A program made the position numbers and the translations under genes. This document shows positions 16,307-24,200 of a stretch of 35,574 nucleotides of DNA, piece after piece; position 1 is the stretch's first letter, and each line of letters starts with the position of its first letter. The notes under the pieces are model-generated. The model did not search any database, was not told the DNA's origin, and was given only the letters and a program-made list of their open reading frames with translations. Source of the DNA: an uncultured Bacteroidota bacterium (GTDB taxonomy: Bacteria; Bacteroidota; Rhodothermia; Balneolales; Balneolaceae); contig CAJXOH010000016.1 of assembly GCA_913057895.1 (NCBI GenBank), positions 1 through 35,574 on the forward strand, in the 5' to 3' direction.

Positions 16307-17712
16307 TATTTCAGCCAAATTTCTGGGTTCACATTCTCTGTGCCATCACGTACTACAAAAAAGACGACTTCCCCTCTAGAGGAGGAGGCTGTTCCAGATG
16401 CACCGATGCGATCACCAGCGGATACTACCTGATTTCTTCTCACGGCGAGTTCACTCAAGTTTCCATAGGCTGTTTTGTATCGCCCATGATTCAAAATTAC
16501 GACATCTCCATACCCTTGAATTGGTTGGATCGCGACAACGATTCCATCACTCACTGCCTGCACGTTTGCACCACCCGAAGTGGAAATCTCCACACCTAGT
16601 GAATTGACTCTAGTGCCGAATACAGGATGCACCTGTACTCCAAATTTTTTGGTAATAACCCCTTGAGAAACAGGCCAAGGAAGTGAACCTTTTTGATTTT
16701 GAAATTGATCTTCGAAACTTACCAATAGTGCTTCGCTATCATCCTCTTCAGCAAATGTAGCAAGGTCCGCCGATCCAGCGCCGGGTGAAATGTCCGCACT
16801 ATTTTCTGGAGGGGCACCACCTGCAAGACCCTCCAATGCACCTTGAGCAATTTGTTGTGCTTGCTCCAGTCTTCTTCGCCGCTCTAACTCTGCTTCTCGA
16901 AGTGCATCCGCTTGTGCAGAAAATGAGTCCAAGGCATCTTCGAGCTCGCCTTGTTCTTCTTGATAGGATGCAATCTGTCGTTCTAAGTTGCCCTTATCAC
17001 GTTGTAGCTCTGTGATCCTGCGGTCAAGACGCTCCTTGCGTTGAAGTAAACTTGCATTTTCTGTGGATAACTCACCCTTTAGTTGCTCGTTGAGTTGGTT
17101 CTCATCTCTAAGTTCTTGCGTGCGTGTCTGAAGACTCGCTTGATTCACACGTATTTGTTCCACCTGAGCTTCTCGAAACGCTTCGAAACGTCTAAGGTAT
17201 ACCGAACGACTCAGCATGGTATTCAAGGAAGGTGCAGTAAGAATGACAGATAGAGTATTCATTTTCCCAAATTTGTACACATACGTCAGGGTCTCTTTGT
17301 AGTCCTCAATCGCCTCGTCAATGTCTTGCTCTAATTGTACAATATCAGCCTCAATCATTTGAATATTTTGATTGGATTGAGTGATTTGTTGCTCAATCGC
17401 GCGAATTTTTTCCTCTTGAAGGCGAATCTGTCGACTCAATTGTGAGGCTAACCGAAACTGTTGGTCGACTTCTTTGAGCGTTACATCGAGTAGAGATTGA
17501 CTTCGTTGCAGTTGAATGGCAATTTGGTCGATCGTGTTTCGAGTTTCTCTTTGCTGTCCTTCAAGGAGCGCTTTTCGCTCCAAATAAACACTTTGTGAAG
17601 AAGCTGAGTCCACACCTATACCAAGCCATAACATTGCGAGAAAACCTACTAGCCATTTCTTATTTAGGGAAGATGAGCCCAAATTGTCGATGAGTTTGAG
17701 AGGGGAATTCAT
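16306..17712 (-). CDS. EnvC-like murein hydrolase activator (coiled coil plus degenerate LytM/M23)
   Basis: This is a 468-aa exported protein with a signal sequence (WLVGFLAMLWLGIGVDSASS). Two long coiled-coil stretches span about residues 45-290, and a C-terminal LytM/M23 fold spans about 340-465 (GVITKKFGVQVHPVFGTRV, YGDVVILNHGRYKTAYGNLSEL). All the usual zinc ligands are changed: HxGxD-type positions read SLGVE, the YxHL position is YGNL, and HxH is replaced by VVF after GE. It is therefore unlikely to cut peptidoglycan. The same architecture in E. coli EnvC activates amidases at the septum. It overlaps the DUF4292 gene by ATGA, and that gene neighbours M23 genes in many Bacteroidota. Confidence 0.85.
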   Translation of the reverse strand: MNSPLKLIDNLGSSSLNKKWLVGFLAMLWLGIGVDSASSQSVYLERKALLEGQQRETRNTIDQIAIQLQRSQSLLDVTLKEVDQQFRLASQLSRQIRLQEEKIRAIEQQITQSNQNIQMIEADIVQLEQDIDEAIEDYKETLTYVYKFGKMNTLSVILTAPSLNTMLSRSVYLRRFEAFREAQVEQIRVNQASLQTRTQELRDENQLNEQLKGELSTENASLLQRKERLDRRITELQRDKGNLERQIASYQEEQGELEDALDSFSAQADALREAELERRRRLEQAQQIAQGALEGLAGGAPPENSADISPGAGSADLATFAEEDDSEALLVSFEDQFQNQKGSLPWPVSQGVITKKFGVQVHPVFGTRVNSLGVEISTSGGANVQAVSDGIVVAIQPIQGYGDVVILNHGRYKTAYGNLSELAVRRNQVVSAGDRIGASGTASSSRGEVVFFVVRDGTENVNPEIWLK

Positions 17713-18368
17713 TCTAAATCAAGATGCGTCAATTTAAGCAACATGAGAACCCGAAGCGATTCATCGACATGTTGAAGTGTGACCTTTTGTGGATAGATGA
17801 ATCCCTCGGATTGATGAAATCGCTCCATGGTCCAATTAAATCGTTCACCTTCTATGTCGGTTTGAGTCGAAGCTGACCAAGAATCTGTGTTGTCACCAAG
17901 AGACACGTTCCATTCAAATGCATCCGATAGTGTACTCAAAGGATAGATGGACCTACACAAAACATCAAGCATTTGTGTTTCTTTGGACGTTAGGTCTTGA
18001 GTGGGTTTTATGGTTAATGCCTTCCCATCACCACACTCGATGTCCGTTTTTCCAATCCCAAAACGCCCCTCTAATCCAAAAAATGTCTGTGACTGATTTG
18101 TTGAAAGAGTCATTCGGCTTCGCTCTGTACCCTGAGGGGTGGATACAAACATAGATCCCTCAAAACGGAGGGAAGAAGCTGCTTGATTCATGCGCTGCAT
18201 GGTAGCAAAGGAGAGATTTTCTAGTCCATTTTCTGAGGCAACGTAAAGATCAGATTCGGTAAGAGTCCCACTGCGTAACGTGGTGCATCCTGTAAGTCCC
18301 CCAAGAAGCACCCAAGAAAGGGTAAGTGGAATAAAAATTCGTACCTTTGGGATTCCCCAAAAAACCAT
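17709..18368 (-). CDS. DUF4292 lipoprotein
   Basis: This is a 219-aa lipoprotein with lipobox LTGC (Cys28 from ATG 18368). The rest resembles DUF4292, a LolA/LolB-like beta-rich family of Bacteroidota with no firm function. Short strands such as SSLRFEGSMFVSTP and RSRMTLSTNQSQTFFGLEG fit a half-barrel that might bind lipid. It is the first gene of an operon with the EnvC-like protein (ATGA overlap). An ATG at 18380 would make its start codon overlap the ileS start codon on the other strand; ATG 18368 leaves only 10 bp between them. Either way the promoter must lie within ileS coding sequence. Confidence 0.75.
   Translation of the reverse strand: MVFWGIPKVRIFIPLTLSWVLLGGLTGCTTLRSGTLTESDLYVASENGLENLSFATMQRMNQAASSLRFEGSMFVSTPQGTERSRMTLSTNQSQTFFGLEGRFGIGKTDIECGDGKALTIKPTQDLTSKETQMLDVLCRSIYPLSTLSDAFEWNVSLGDNTDSWSASTQTDIEGERFNWTMERFHQSEGFIYPQKVTLQHVDESLRVLMLLKLTHLDLE
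18342..18349 (+). promoter_or_regulatory. Candidate -7 element of ileS inside the DUF4292 gene
   Basis: TACCTTTG matches TAnnTTTG and ends 29 bases before the ileS ATG at 18379, giving a leader of about 20-25 bases. It lies within the signal-peptide codons of the divergent DUF4292 gene. No TTTG is seen at -33, so confidence is limited. Confidence 0.35.
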
Positions 18369-18378
18369 AATTCGGATC

Positions 18379-21300
18379 ATGCAACGGCAGTTTGAGGAAA
18401 TTAAGCAACTTTCCTATCCAAACCTTGAAACCAAAGTTTTAAAGTGGTGGGAAGAGCAAGAAACCTTTGCCAAAAGTGTCACGACTCGAGAGGACGGACT
18501 ACCCTTCACATTCTATGAAGGCCCACCTACGGCAAACGGTAAGCCTGGAATCCACCATGTCATGGCACGGACTCTTAAGGACCTGTTTTGCCGTTACCGA
18601 ACACTGAAGGGGTATAAAGTTATCCGAAAGGGGGGCTGGGACACCCATGGATTACCCGTAGAAATTGAGGTTGAGAAAGAGTTAAATCTACAGTCTCGCG
18701 CCGATATTGAAGCCTTTGGAATTAAAGCGTACAACGAAAAGTGTCGTGAAAATGTACTCAAATACAAAGAGCTATGGGATACCCTGACACAGCGAATGGG
18801 GTACTGGGTCGATTTGGATGACCCATATATCACATTCAAAAATGAGTATATCGAGTCAGTATGGTGGGCACTAAAGCGCCTTCATGAGAAGGGATACCTC
18901 TACAAGGGGCATAAAATTGCATGGTATTCACCAGGGAGTGGTACCGTTTTATCCTCGCATGAAGTAAGTCTAGGGTATAAAGATGTACAGGACCCCTCCA
19001 TCACGGTTGTATTTCCTTTGCATAATGAACCAAACCGTGCATTTCTAGCTTGGACAACAACACCATGGACAGTTGTCTCTAATATGGCTTTGGCTGTACA
19101 TCCTGATCTGGACTATGTTGAAGTGTCGATTGAAGGTGATCAAAGAAGTTATATCCTCGCCAAAGAGTGTCTTTCGCGTAATTTCACGGAAGAGCAGGCG
19201 CCCTCAATACGTCATACTTGGAAGGGGAGCGACCTATTGGGCATGTCGTATGACCCCCCAACGTCCTATGCGAAGGAGTATTTTTCTGAGTATGCCCCTG
19301 ATGAGGATATATCACGCGCTTGGAAAGTGCATCCAGCTGAATATGTGACCACGGATGACGGCACAGGTATTGTGCATACAGCTCCTGCGTTTGGTGCCGA
19401 TGACTTTGAGACTTGTCAAAAAGCGGGTATCCCACTGTTCAACCCTGTCAGTCGAGACGGAACGTTTACAGATCAAGCAGGTTCTCTTGAAGGTGAGTGG
19501 TTTAAGGATGCTGACAAAGTGATTTCTAAACAATTAAAGGCATCTGGCCACCTTTTCCGTCAAGAGGTTTTGGAGCATAGTTACCCGTTTGATTGGCGCA
19601 AAGGAACCCCCTTGATGTCCTTTCCTATTGATTCTTGGTTCATTAAAACAACAGCTGTCAAGGATAAGATGGTTGAAGCGAATCAAACGATTCAATGGAA
19701 GCCAGAAAGTACAGGTACGGGACGATTTGGGACATGGTTGGAGAATAATGTTGACTGGGCCATTTCAAGGCAGCGGTACTGGGGTACACCAATTCCAATT
19801 TGGGTGAGTGAGCAAGACCCAACGATTATCGAAGTCATTGGTAGCATAGAAGAACTTCGTGATAAAGCGGGCCTTGACGACGATATCGAGATTGACCTAC
19901 ACCGTCCATTTATCGATCAAGTGACATGGGTGAATGAGCAAGGCCATGTGATGCGCCGAATTCCTGACCTACTAGACGTGTGGTTTGACTCTGGAGCGAT
20001 GCCGTTTGCTCAATGGCATTACCCATTTGAAAATGAGGAGCGTTTTAAAACAGGATTCCCTGCTGATTTTATCGCTGAAGGTGTCGATCAGACCCGTGGA
20101 TGGTTCTACACATTGCATGCTCTAGGGATACTCCTTTTCGATGAGCCGGCATATAAAAATGTGATTTCTAACGGGCTAGTACTCGATCCTAAAGGAGAGA
20201 AAATGAGTAAATCGAAAGGGAATACGGTTGATCCTTTCGAGATGATAGAGGCATACGGTGCAGACACTGTCCGCTGGTATATGATGAGTAACTCAGCACC
20301 GTGGGATAACCTTAAGTTCAGCGAGAAAGGGCTAGAAGAGACACAAAGGAAAGTCTTTAATACAGTGACCAATGTGTATTCCTTCTTTGCGCTCTATGCA
20401 AATATAGATGGCTTTGATTATCAAGGCGCACCTGTAGCAAAGCAAGACCGCGCTGAGATTGATCGGTGGATATTATCTCGCTTAAATAGAACGATTCAAG
20501 AAGTAGATGACCATCTTGATCATTACGACGTCACTCGGGCTGCCCGATCGATGGAGAGATTTATTGATGACCTTTCAAACTGGTATGTTCGTCGCTCACG
20601 GCGTCGTTTTTGGAAAGAAGGTCAAAGCGTTGATAAAGCGTCTGCTTATCAAACACTCTACGAAAGCCTATCGGCACTCTCAAAAATGATGGCACCGATT
20701 GCTCCATTTTTTGCAGAATGGCTCCATCAGCAACTTAATGATGTGACTCAAAAAGAGAGTGAATCCGTGCATCTAGCATACTTTCCTTCTGTGGAGGTGA
20801 CATCGTTGGATGATGCCTTAGAGCGTCGTATGGAGTTAGCTCGATCCATTTCAAGCATGGTTCTTCGTGCAAGAAATAAAACAGAACTCAATGTCAGACA
20901 GCCACTACAGCGTATTTTGTTACCTGCTGATGAACAGATAAAGCAAGACCTCGCAGGTGTTGAGTCTATTATTTTGGATGAAGTAAACGTCAAAGAGATT
21001 GAGACTGTGGATGACGATCAGCAAATTGTTCACAAGGCGGCAAAACCAAACTTCCCCGTACTTGGGAAAAAGGTAGGTGGGGCCATGAAGGACGTTGCCA
21101 AAATCATCCAAGGATGGTCCTCTGAGGAAGTACACAATTTTGAACAACAAGGCGGCTCGACGGTTCATCTTGACAGCGGTGAGCGTGTACAACTAGAGTC
21201 AGAAGATGTTGAGATTATTAGGACCGGTCTGGATGGCTGGAGCGTTGAGTCAGAACAAGGACTTACCATTGCTGTAGATGTTGCCTTAACGGAGTCCTTG

Positions 21301-21570
21301 ATCCATGAAGGTCTTGCCCGAGAATTTGTTAATCGAGTGCAGAATATGCGTAAAGAGGCTAGTTATGATGTCACAGAGCGTATAGAAATTAGTTATCTTA
21401 GTGATTCGCCTGAGATTCTCGGAGCGATGACACAGTTTTCGGATACCATTCAGTCCGAAACACTGGCTGAGTCCTTAACACACTCGGCATTAGACGAAGC
21501 TGACTTCACCAAAACATGGGATTTCGATGGGCGTGAATGTACCATCGCCATTATGAGGAAGGTAAATTAA
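18379..21570 (+). CDS. ileS: Isoleucyl-tRNA synthetase, long type 2 form with GIHH signature
   Basis: This is a 1063-aa class I aminoacyl-tRNA synthetase that charges tRNA-Ile. The start ATG 18379 gives MQRQFEEIKQLSYPNLE; an upstream GTG would reach into the opposite gene. The ATP-binding signature normally HIGH reads GIHH at residues 57-60 (after TANGKP). KMSKS is intact at 608-612. The CP1 editing domain is present (WTTTPWT near 225, DDGTGIVHTAPAFGADDF near 326), as is a long helical anticodon-binding C-terminal part. Length and sequence style fit the eukaryote-like IleRS2 class, which is naturally poorly inhibited by mupirocin. It heads an operon with the DksA-like gene and lspA. Confidence 0.95.
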   Translation: MQRQFEEIKQLSYPNLETKVLKWWEEQETFAKSVTTREDGLPFTFYEGPPTANGKPGIHHVMARTLKDLFCRYRTLKGYKVIRKGGWDTHGLPVEIEVEKELNLQSRADIEAFGIKAYNEKCRENVLKYKELWDTLTQRMGYWVDLDDPYITFKNEYIESVWWALKRLHEKGYLYKGHKIAWYSPGSGTVLSSHEVSLGYKDVQDPSITVVFPLHNEPNRAFLAWTTTPWTVVSNMALAVHPDLDYVEVSIEGDQRSYILAKECLSRNFTEEQAPSIRHTWKGSDLLGMSYDPPTSYAKEYFSEYAPDEDISRAWKVHPAEYVTTDDGTGIVHTAPAFGADDFETCQKAGIPLFNPVSRDGTFTDQAGSLEGEWFKDADKVISKQLKASGHLFRQEVLEHSYPFDWRKGTPLMSFPIDSWFIKTTAVKDKMVEANQTIQWKPESTGTGRFGTWLENNVDWAISRQRYWGTPIPIWVSEQDPTIIEVIGSIEELRDKAGLDDDIEIDLHRPFIDQVTWVNEQGHVMRRIPDLLDVWFDSGAMPFAQWHYPFENEERFKTGFPADFIAEGVDQTRGWFYTLHALGILLFDEPAYKNVISNGLVLDPKGEKMSKSKGNTVDPFEMIEAYGADTVRWYMMSNSAPWDNLKFSEKGLEETQRKVFNTVTNVYSFFALYANIDGFDYQGAPVAKQDRAEIDRWILSRLNRTIQEVDDHLDHYDVTRAARSMERFIDDLSNWYVRRSRRRFWKEGQSVDKASAYQTLYESLSALSKMMAPIAPFFAEWLHQQLNDVTQKESESVHLAYFPSVEVTSLDDALERRMELARSISSMVLRARNKTELNVRQPLQRILLPADEQIKQDLAGVESIILDEVNVKEIETVDDDQQIVHKAAKPNFPVLGKKVGGAMKDVAKIIQGWSSEEVHNFEQQGGSTVHLDSGERVQLESEDVEIIRTGLDGWSVESEQGLTIAVDVALTESLIHEGLAREFVNRVQNMRKEASYDVTERIEISYLSDSPEILGAMTQFSDTIQSETLAESLTHSALDEADFTKTWDFDGRECTIAIMRKVN

Positions 21571-21577
21571 TAACACG

Positions 21578-21982
21578 ATGGCAAAACAATCTTCATCCAA
21601 AACTCCAGAGCACATTACCCCGTTTAACGACGAGGAGCTTGAGTATTTCAAAGGTATCATTCTCAAAAAAAGAGAAGAGGCAGAACAGGAGATGGAATCC
21701 TTGCAATCTTATTTGAAAGAGAGCATGGAAAACGCGTCCAATGAATCTGCATATTCATTTCATATGGCAGATGCGGGCACAGATGCACAAGAGCGTGAGA
21801 AGACATACATGCTCTTCAATCGTACCAAGAAATTTATACGTTACCTCGATGATGCGCTCCAGCGTATCGAAAATAAGACGTACGGGGTTTGTAAAGTGAC
21901 TGGCAAGCCAATTGACAAAGGCCGCTTAGAGGCAGTCCCCCACACGCAACTGAGCATCGAGGCGAAGTTAAAGCGTCGGTAA
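21578..21982 (+). CDS. TraR/DksA-family protein with reduced zinc finger
   Basis: This is a 134-aa protein with a coiled-coil hairpin (about residues 15-75, containing DAGTDAQEREKTYML) followed by the DksA C4-finger region. The canonical four Cys are reduced to one: YGVCKVTGKPIDKGRLEAVP keeps the first Cys, the second is Thr, and the distal pair is SIEA. This pattern is usual in Bacteroidota members of the family. It probably binds the RNA polymerase secondary channel, but whether it works with ppGpp is not known. It sits 7 bp after ileS and 11 bp before lspA, a common arrangement in this phylum. Confidence 0.88.
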   Translation: MAKQSSSKTPEHITPFNDEELEYFKGIILKKREEAEQEMESLQSYLKESMENASNESAYSFHMADAGTDAQEREKTYMLFNRTKKFIRYLDDALQRIENKTYGVCKVTGKPIDKGRLEAVPHTQLSIEAKLKRR

Positions 21983-21993
21983 GACACGACGCT

Positions 21994-22620
21994 ATGTCAC
22001 TAGAGAAGTCGAATAAAGAGAGTAAGGCATCCCACAAAAGCCAGTTGAGTAAACTTGGGTGGTTTTTGACACCTATGATCCTCGTGATACTTGTAGATCA
22101 AGTCTCTAAGTGGGTGATCCGCCACGACCCATCACTACACTCCCTGGATATTATTCCGGGATGGTTTCGGTTTACATACATCCTAAATCCTGGTATGGCT
22201 TTGGGTATTGAATGGTTGCCTACACCCGTCGTGGGTACAATTTCTACCTTAGCCACTCTTGGAATCCTGATTTATGTAGGCTTGAATGTGTCCAGGGCGC
22301 CCAAGCCCTTTTTGATTGCTATGGGTTTTGTGACAGGCGGCGCACTAGGAAACATCATTGACCGAATGTTTTTGGGTTTGGTGGAAGGGTATGGGGGCTT
22401 TATGCACGGCCATGTCGTTGATTTTTTACATTTTAGCCTCAAAATCCGCGACTTTTCAGTATTCCCGTACATCTTTAATGTCGCAGATGTAGCAATCTCC
22501 GTAACTGTGGTGACGATGTTACTATTCCGTAATAGGATCCTGCCTCCTGAAAACGAGGCGATTCAAGAAAACGAGATTGCTCAAAATTCAATCCAAGGGG
22601 ACAGTCTCGACCATTCGTAA
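21994..22620 (+). CDS. lspA: Lipoprotein signal peptidase (signal peptidase II)
   Basis: This is a 208-aa inner-membrane aspartic protease with four hydrophobic segments. It has the family motifs LVDQVSKWVI, ILNPGMALGI, GGALGNIIDR and FNVADVAIS. The catalytic Asp pair is D123 and D165. It removes the signal peptide of diacylglyceryl-modified prolipoproteins, which this window has in number (adaptor, SPOR, OmpA and DUF4292 proteins). There is a short Gly-rich insertion (EGYGGFMHGH) before VVDFLHF. It is co-oriented with ileS and the dksA-like gene. Its last 33 bp overlap the convergent ribBA gene. Confidence 0.95.
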   Translation: MSLEKSNKESKASHKSQLSKLGWFLTPMILVILVDQVSKWVIRHDPSLHSLDIIPGWFRFTYILNPGMALGIEWLPTPVVGTISTLATLGILIYVGLNVSRAPKPFLIAMGFVTGGALGNIIDRMFLGLVEGYGGFMHGHVVDFLHFSLKIRDFSVFPYIFNVADVAISVTVVTMLLFRNRILPPENEAIQENEIAQNSIQGDSLDHS

Positions 22621-23685
22621 GCCAAAGCTTTCAAGACCTACGCGCGTGGTAGGATGATTTGTTAAAAGCCTAAGTTTTCTAATACCAAGTTCGTAAAGGA
22701 TTTGTGCGCCTACTCCATAATCTTTTTCATCTCTAGCACGACCCTCTGAATCGTTGTGGCTATGTACCTTCATGTGGTGGTTCATGTAGAGTACAACGCC
22801 TTGGCCTTCCTTTTGAATAATTTTCATTGCCTTTTCAAGTACACCAGACTGTGTAGAATCGGTTGAACGAAATGTATCGGCCAGCACATCTGAAGAGTGT
22901 GCACGAACCAATACAGCGTCCTCCTGTGTCCATTCACCTTTGGTGAGGGCATAATGCCGATCACCCGTAGTCACTTCTTCCACGGTGGTAAGGGTAAACT
23001 CACCTATTTCCGAAGTAAAAGGTTGTTGAGCCAATACTTGAATCAAGGATTCATTTTCTAATCGATATCGTACAAGATCCTCGATTGTAATCATACTGAG
23101 GTTGAAGCGCTGGGCCATTTCCATGAGCTCAGGGACTCGTGCCATTTCCCCATCATCGCTCATGATTTCACAGATCACACCTGCTGGCTGCAATCCCGCA
23201 AGCCTTGCCAAATCAATCGATGCTTCCGTATGGCCTGGACGTCGTAACACACCACCCTCAACTCCAATTAAAGGGAAGACATGCCCTGGTCGTCGGAAGT
23301 CCTCTGCTTTCGTTTCAGGTGATAACATTTCCTGGATCGTGGCAGCACGATCTGGGGCTGAAATCCCGGTAGTTGTTCGCGCTTTATGGTCGATGGAAAT
23401 GGTAAACGCAGCTTCTTCTGGATCTGCGCCCTGAAGGACCATATGATCAAGGTTGAGGCCTCGTGCTTTTTCAGCTGTAATTGGAACACACACCAGCCCT
23501 CTACCATGTGTGACCATAAAATTTATGGCCTCTGGAGTCACCTTATCGGCGGCCATCAAAAAATCACCCTCATTCTCTCGATTTTCATCGTCAACGACGA
23601 TGAGCATCCTACCTTGACGAAGCTCTTCAATGGCCTGCTCAATCGTTGTGAACAACGTATCTGTGGACGACTGTGCAGATGACAT
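22588..23685 (-). CDS. ribBA: RibBA-type protein: DHBP synthase with degenerate GTP cyclohydrolase II half
   Basis: This is a 365-aa fusion. Residues about 13-210 are an intact 3,4-dihydroxy-2-butanone-4-phosphate synthase: DDENRENEGD, RRPGHVFPLIG, HTEASIDLARLAG and CEIMSDDGEMAR. It makes the four-carbon unit of riboflavin from ribulose 5-phosphate. Residues 222-365 have the GTP cyclohydrolase II fold (VRAHSSDVLADTF, YGVGAQILYELGIRKLRLLTN), but the zinc motif usually ending CDCG reads STQSG and the RQEGRGIGL loop is replaced by MNHHMKVHSHND. The DLRDYG Arg is Lys, and there is no Cys after residue 172. The second activity is therefore probably lost. It follows yajC by 18 bp. Confidence 0.9.
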   Translation of the reverse strand: MSSAQSSTDTLFTTIEQAIEELRQGRMLIVVDDENRENEGDFLMAADKVTPEAINFMVTHGRGLVCVPITAEKARGLNLDHMVLQGADPEEAAFTISIDHKARTTTGISAPDRAATIQEMLSPETKAEDFRRPGHVFPLIGVEGGVLRRPGHTEASIDLARLAGLQPAGVICEIMSDDGEMARVPELMEMAQRFNLSMITIEDLVRYRLENESLIQVLAQQPFTSEIGEFTLTTVEEVTTGDRHYALTKGEWTQEDAVLVRAHSSDVLADTFRSTDSTQSGVLEKAMKIIQKEGQGVVLYMNHHMKVHSHNDSEGRARDEKDYGVGAQILYELGIRKLRLLTNHPTTRVGLESFGLRMVETVPLD

Positions 23686-23703
23686 AAGACAGTACTTCTA
23701 GCG

Positions 23704-24015
23704 TTAAGATTCCTTCTTGGAAGGATTTACATCAACAATCGATGCTTTGGTAAATCGCACTTTTACACCACTATCAACCTCAGCAAGGACAGTTTTCTCA
23801 TCGATGGATTGAATATGGGCAATAATGCCACCAGTGGTGACGATTTTATCTCCTTTTTTGAGTTCAGAAATCATTTTCTCCACTTTCTTTTGTTTTTGAG
23901 ACTGTGGACGAATGATGAAAAAATAAAAGACGAGAAATAGTGCTCCTAAAAAAACAAAATTAAGGATTGCTCCTTCTTGCCCTCCAGAGGGTGGAGCCAT
24001 TAGAAAAACGTACAT
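23704..24015 (-). CDS. yajC: Preprotein translocase subunit YajC
   Basis: This is a 103-aa protein with a single N-terminal membrane helix (ILNFVFLGALFLVFYFFIIRP), the family hallmark RPQSQKQKK and a cytoplasmic basic domain (LKKGDKIVTTGGIIAHIQSI). It associates with SecDF and the Sec translocon. It is followed by ribBA on the same strand with a gap of 18 bp. ATG 24000 is an alternative start that removes five residues. Confidence 0.92.
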   Translation of the reverse strand: MYVFLMAPPSGGQEGAILNFVFLGALFLVFYFFIIRPQSQKQKKVEKMISELKKGDKIVTTGGIIAHIQSIDEKTVLAEVDSGVKVRFTKASIVDVNPSKKES

Positions 24016-24082
24016 AGACGGTCAGTATTGGGATGTTATCAATAGATAGTGAAGATACGAACATCTGGTACTTTTCCCTTTC

Positions 24083-24114
24083 TATTGGAAAGAATACCAA
24101 ATGGACGTAATTTT
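24083..24114 (+). promoter_or_regulatory. Bacteroidota-type promoter of tRNA-Val
   Basis: ATTG (24083-24086), a 20-base spacer and TAATTTTG (24107-24114) match the TTTG-N19/20-TAnnTTTG promoter of Bacteroidota primary sigma factors. The tRNA begins 11 bases after the -7 element, consistent with initiation just upstream of the mature 5' end. Confidence 0.6.
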
Positions 24115-24125
24115 GTTGTCCTTTC

Positions 24126-24200
24126 GGGCGCATAGCTCAGTTGGTTTAGAGCACCTGCCTTACAAGCAGGGGGTCGGGGGTTCGAATCCCTCTGCGCCCA
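24126..24200 (+). tRNA. tRNA-Val (anticodon TAC)
   Basis: A 75-nt cloverleaf can be drawn. The acceptor stem is GGGCGCA/TGCGCCC, the D arm GCTC/GAGC, and the anticodon stem CCTGC/GCAGG has loop CTTACAA (TAC). The T arm is GGGGG/CCCTC with TTCGAAT, and the discriminator is A24200. The 3' CCA is not encoded. It stands alone between yajC and the 83-aa protein gene. Confidence 0.97.

Noticed and set aside
16585-16625. Active LytM endopeptidase in the EnvC-like protein
   Set aside because: All the expected zinc ligands are substituted, so an activator role is more consistent.
18280-18378. 33-codon N-terminal extension of IleRS from an upstream GTG
   Set aside because: It would lie within the DUF4292 signal peptide on the other strand, has no IleRS similarity, and ATG 18379 gives the standard N terminus.
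23102-23434. 110-codon plus-strand frame inside ribBA
   Set aside because: It is antisense to the intact DHBP synthase domain with no family similarity or upstream signal.
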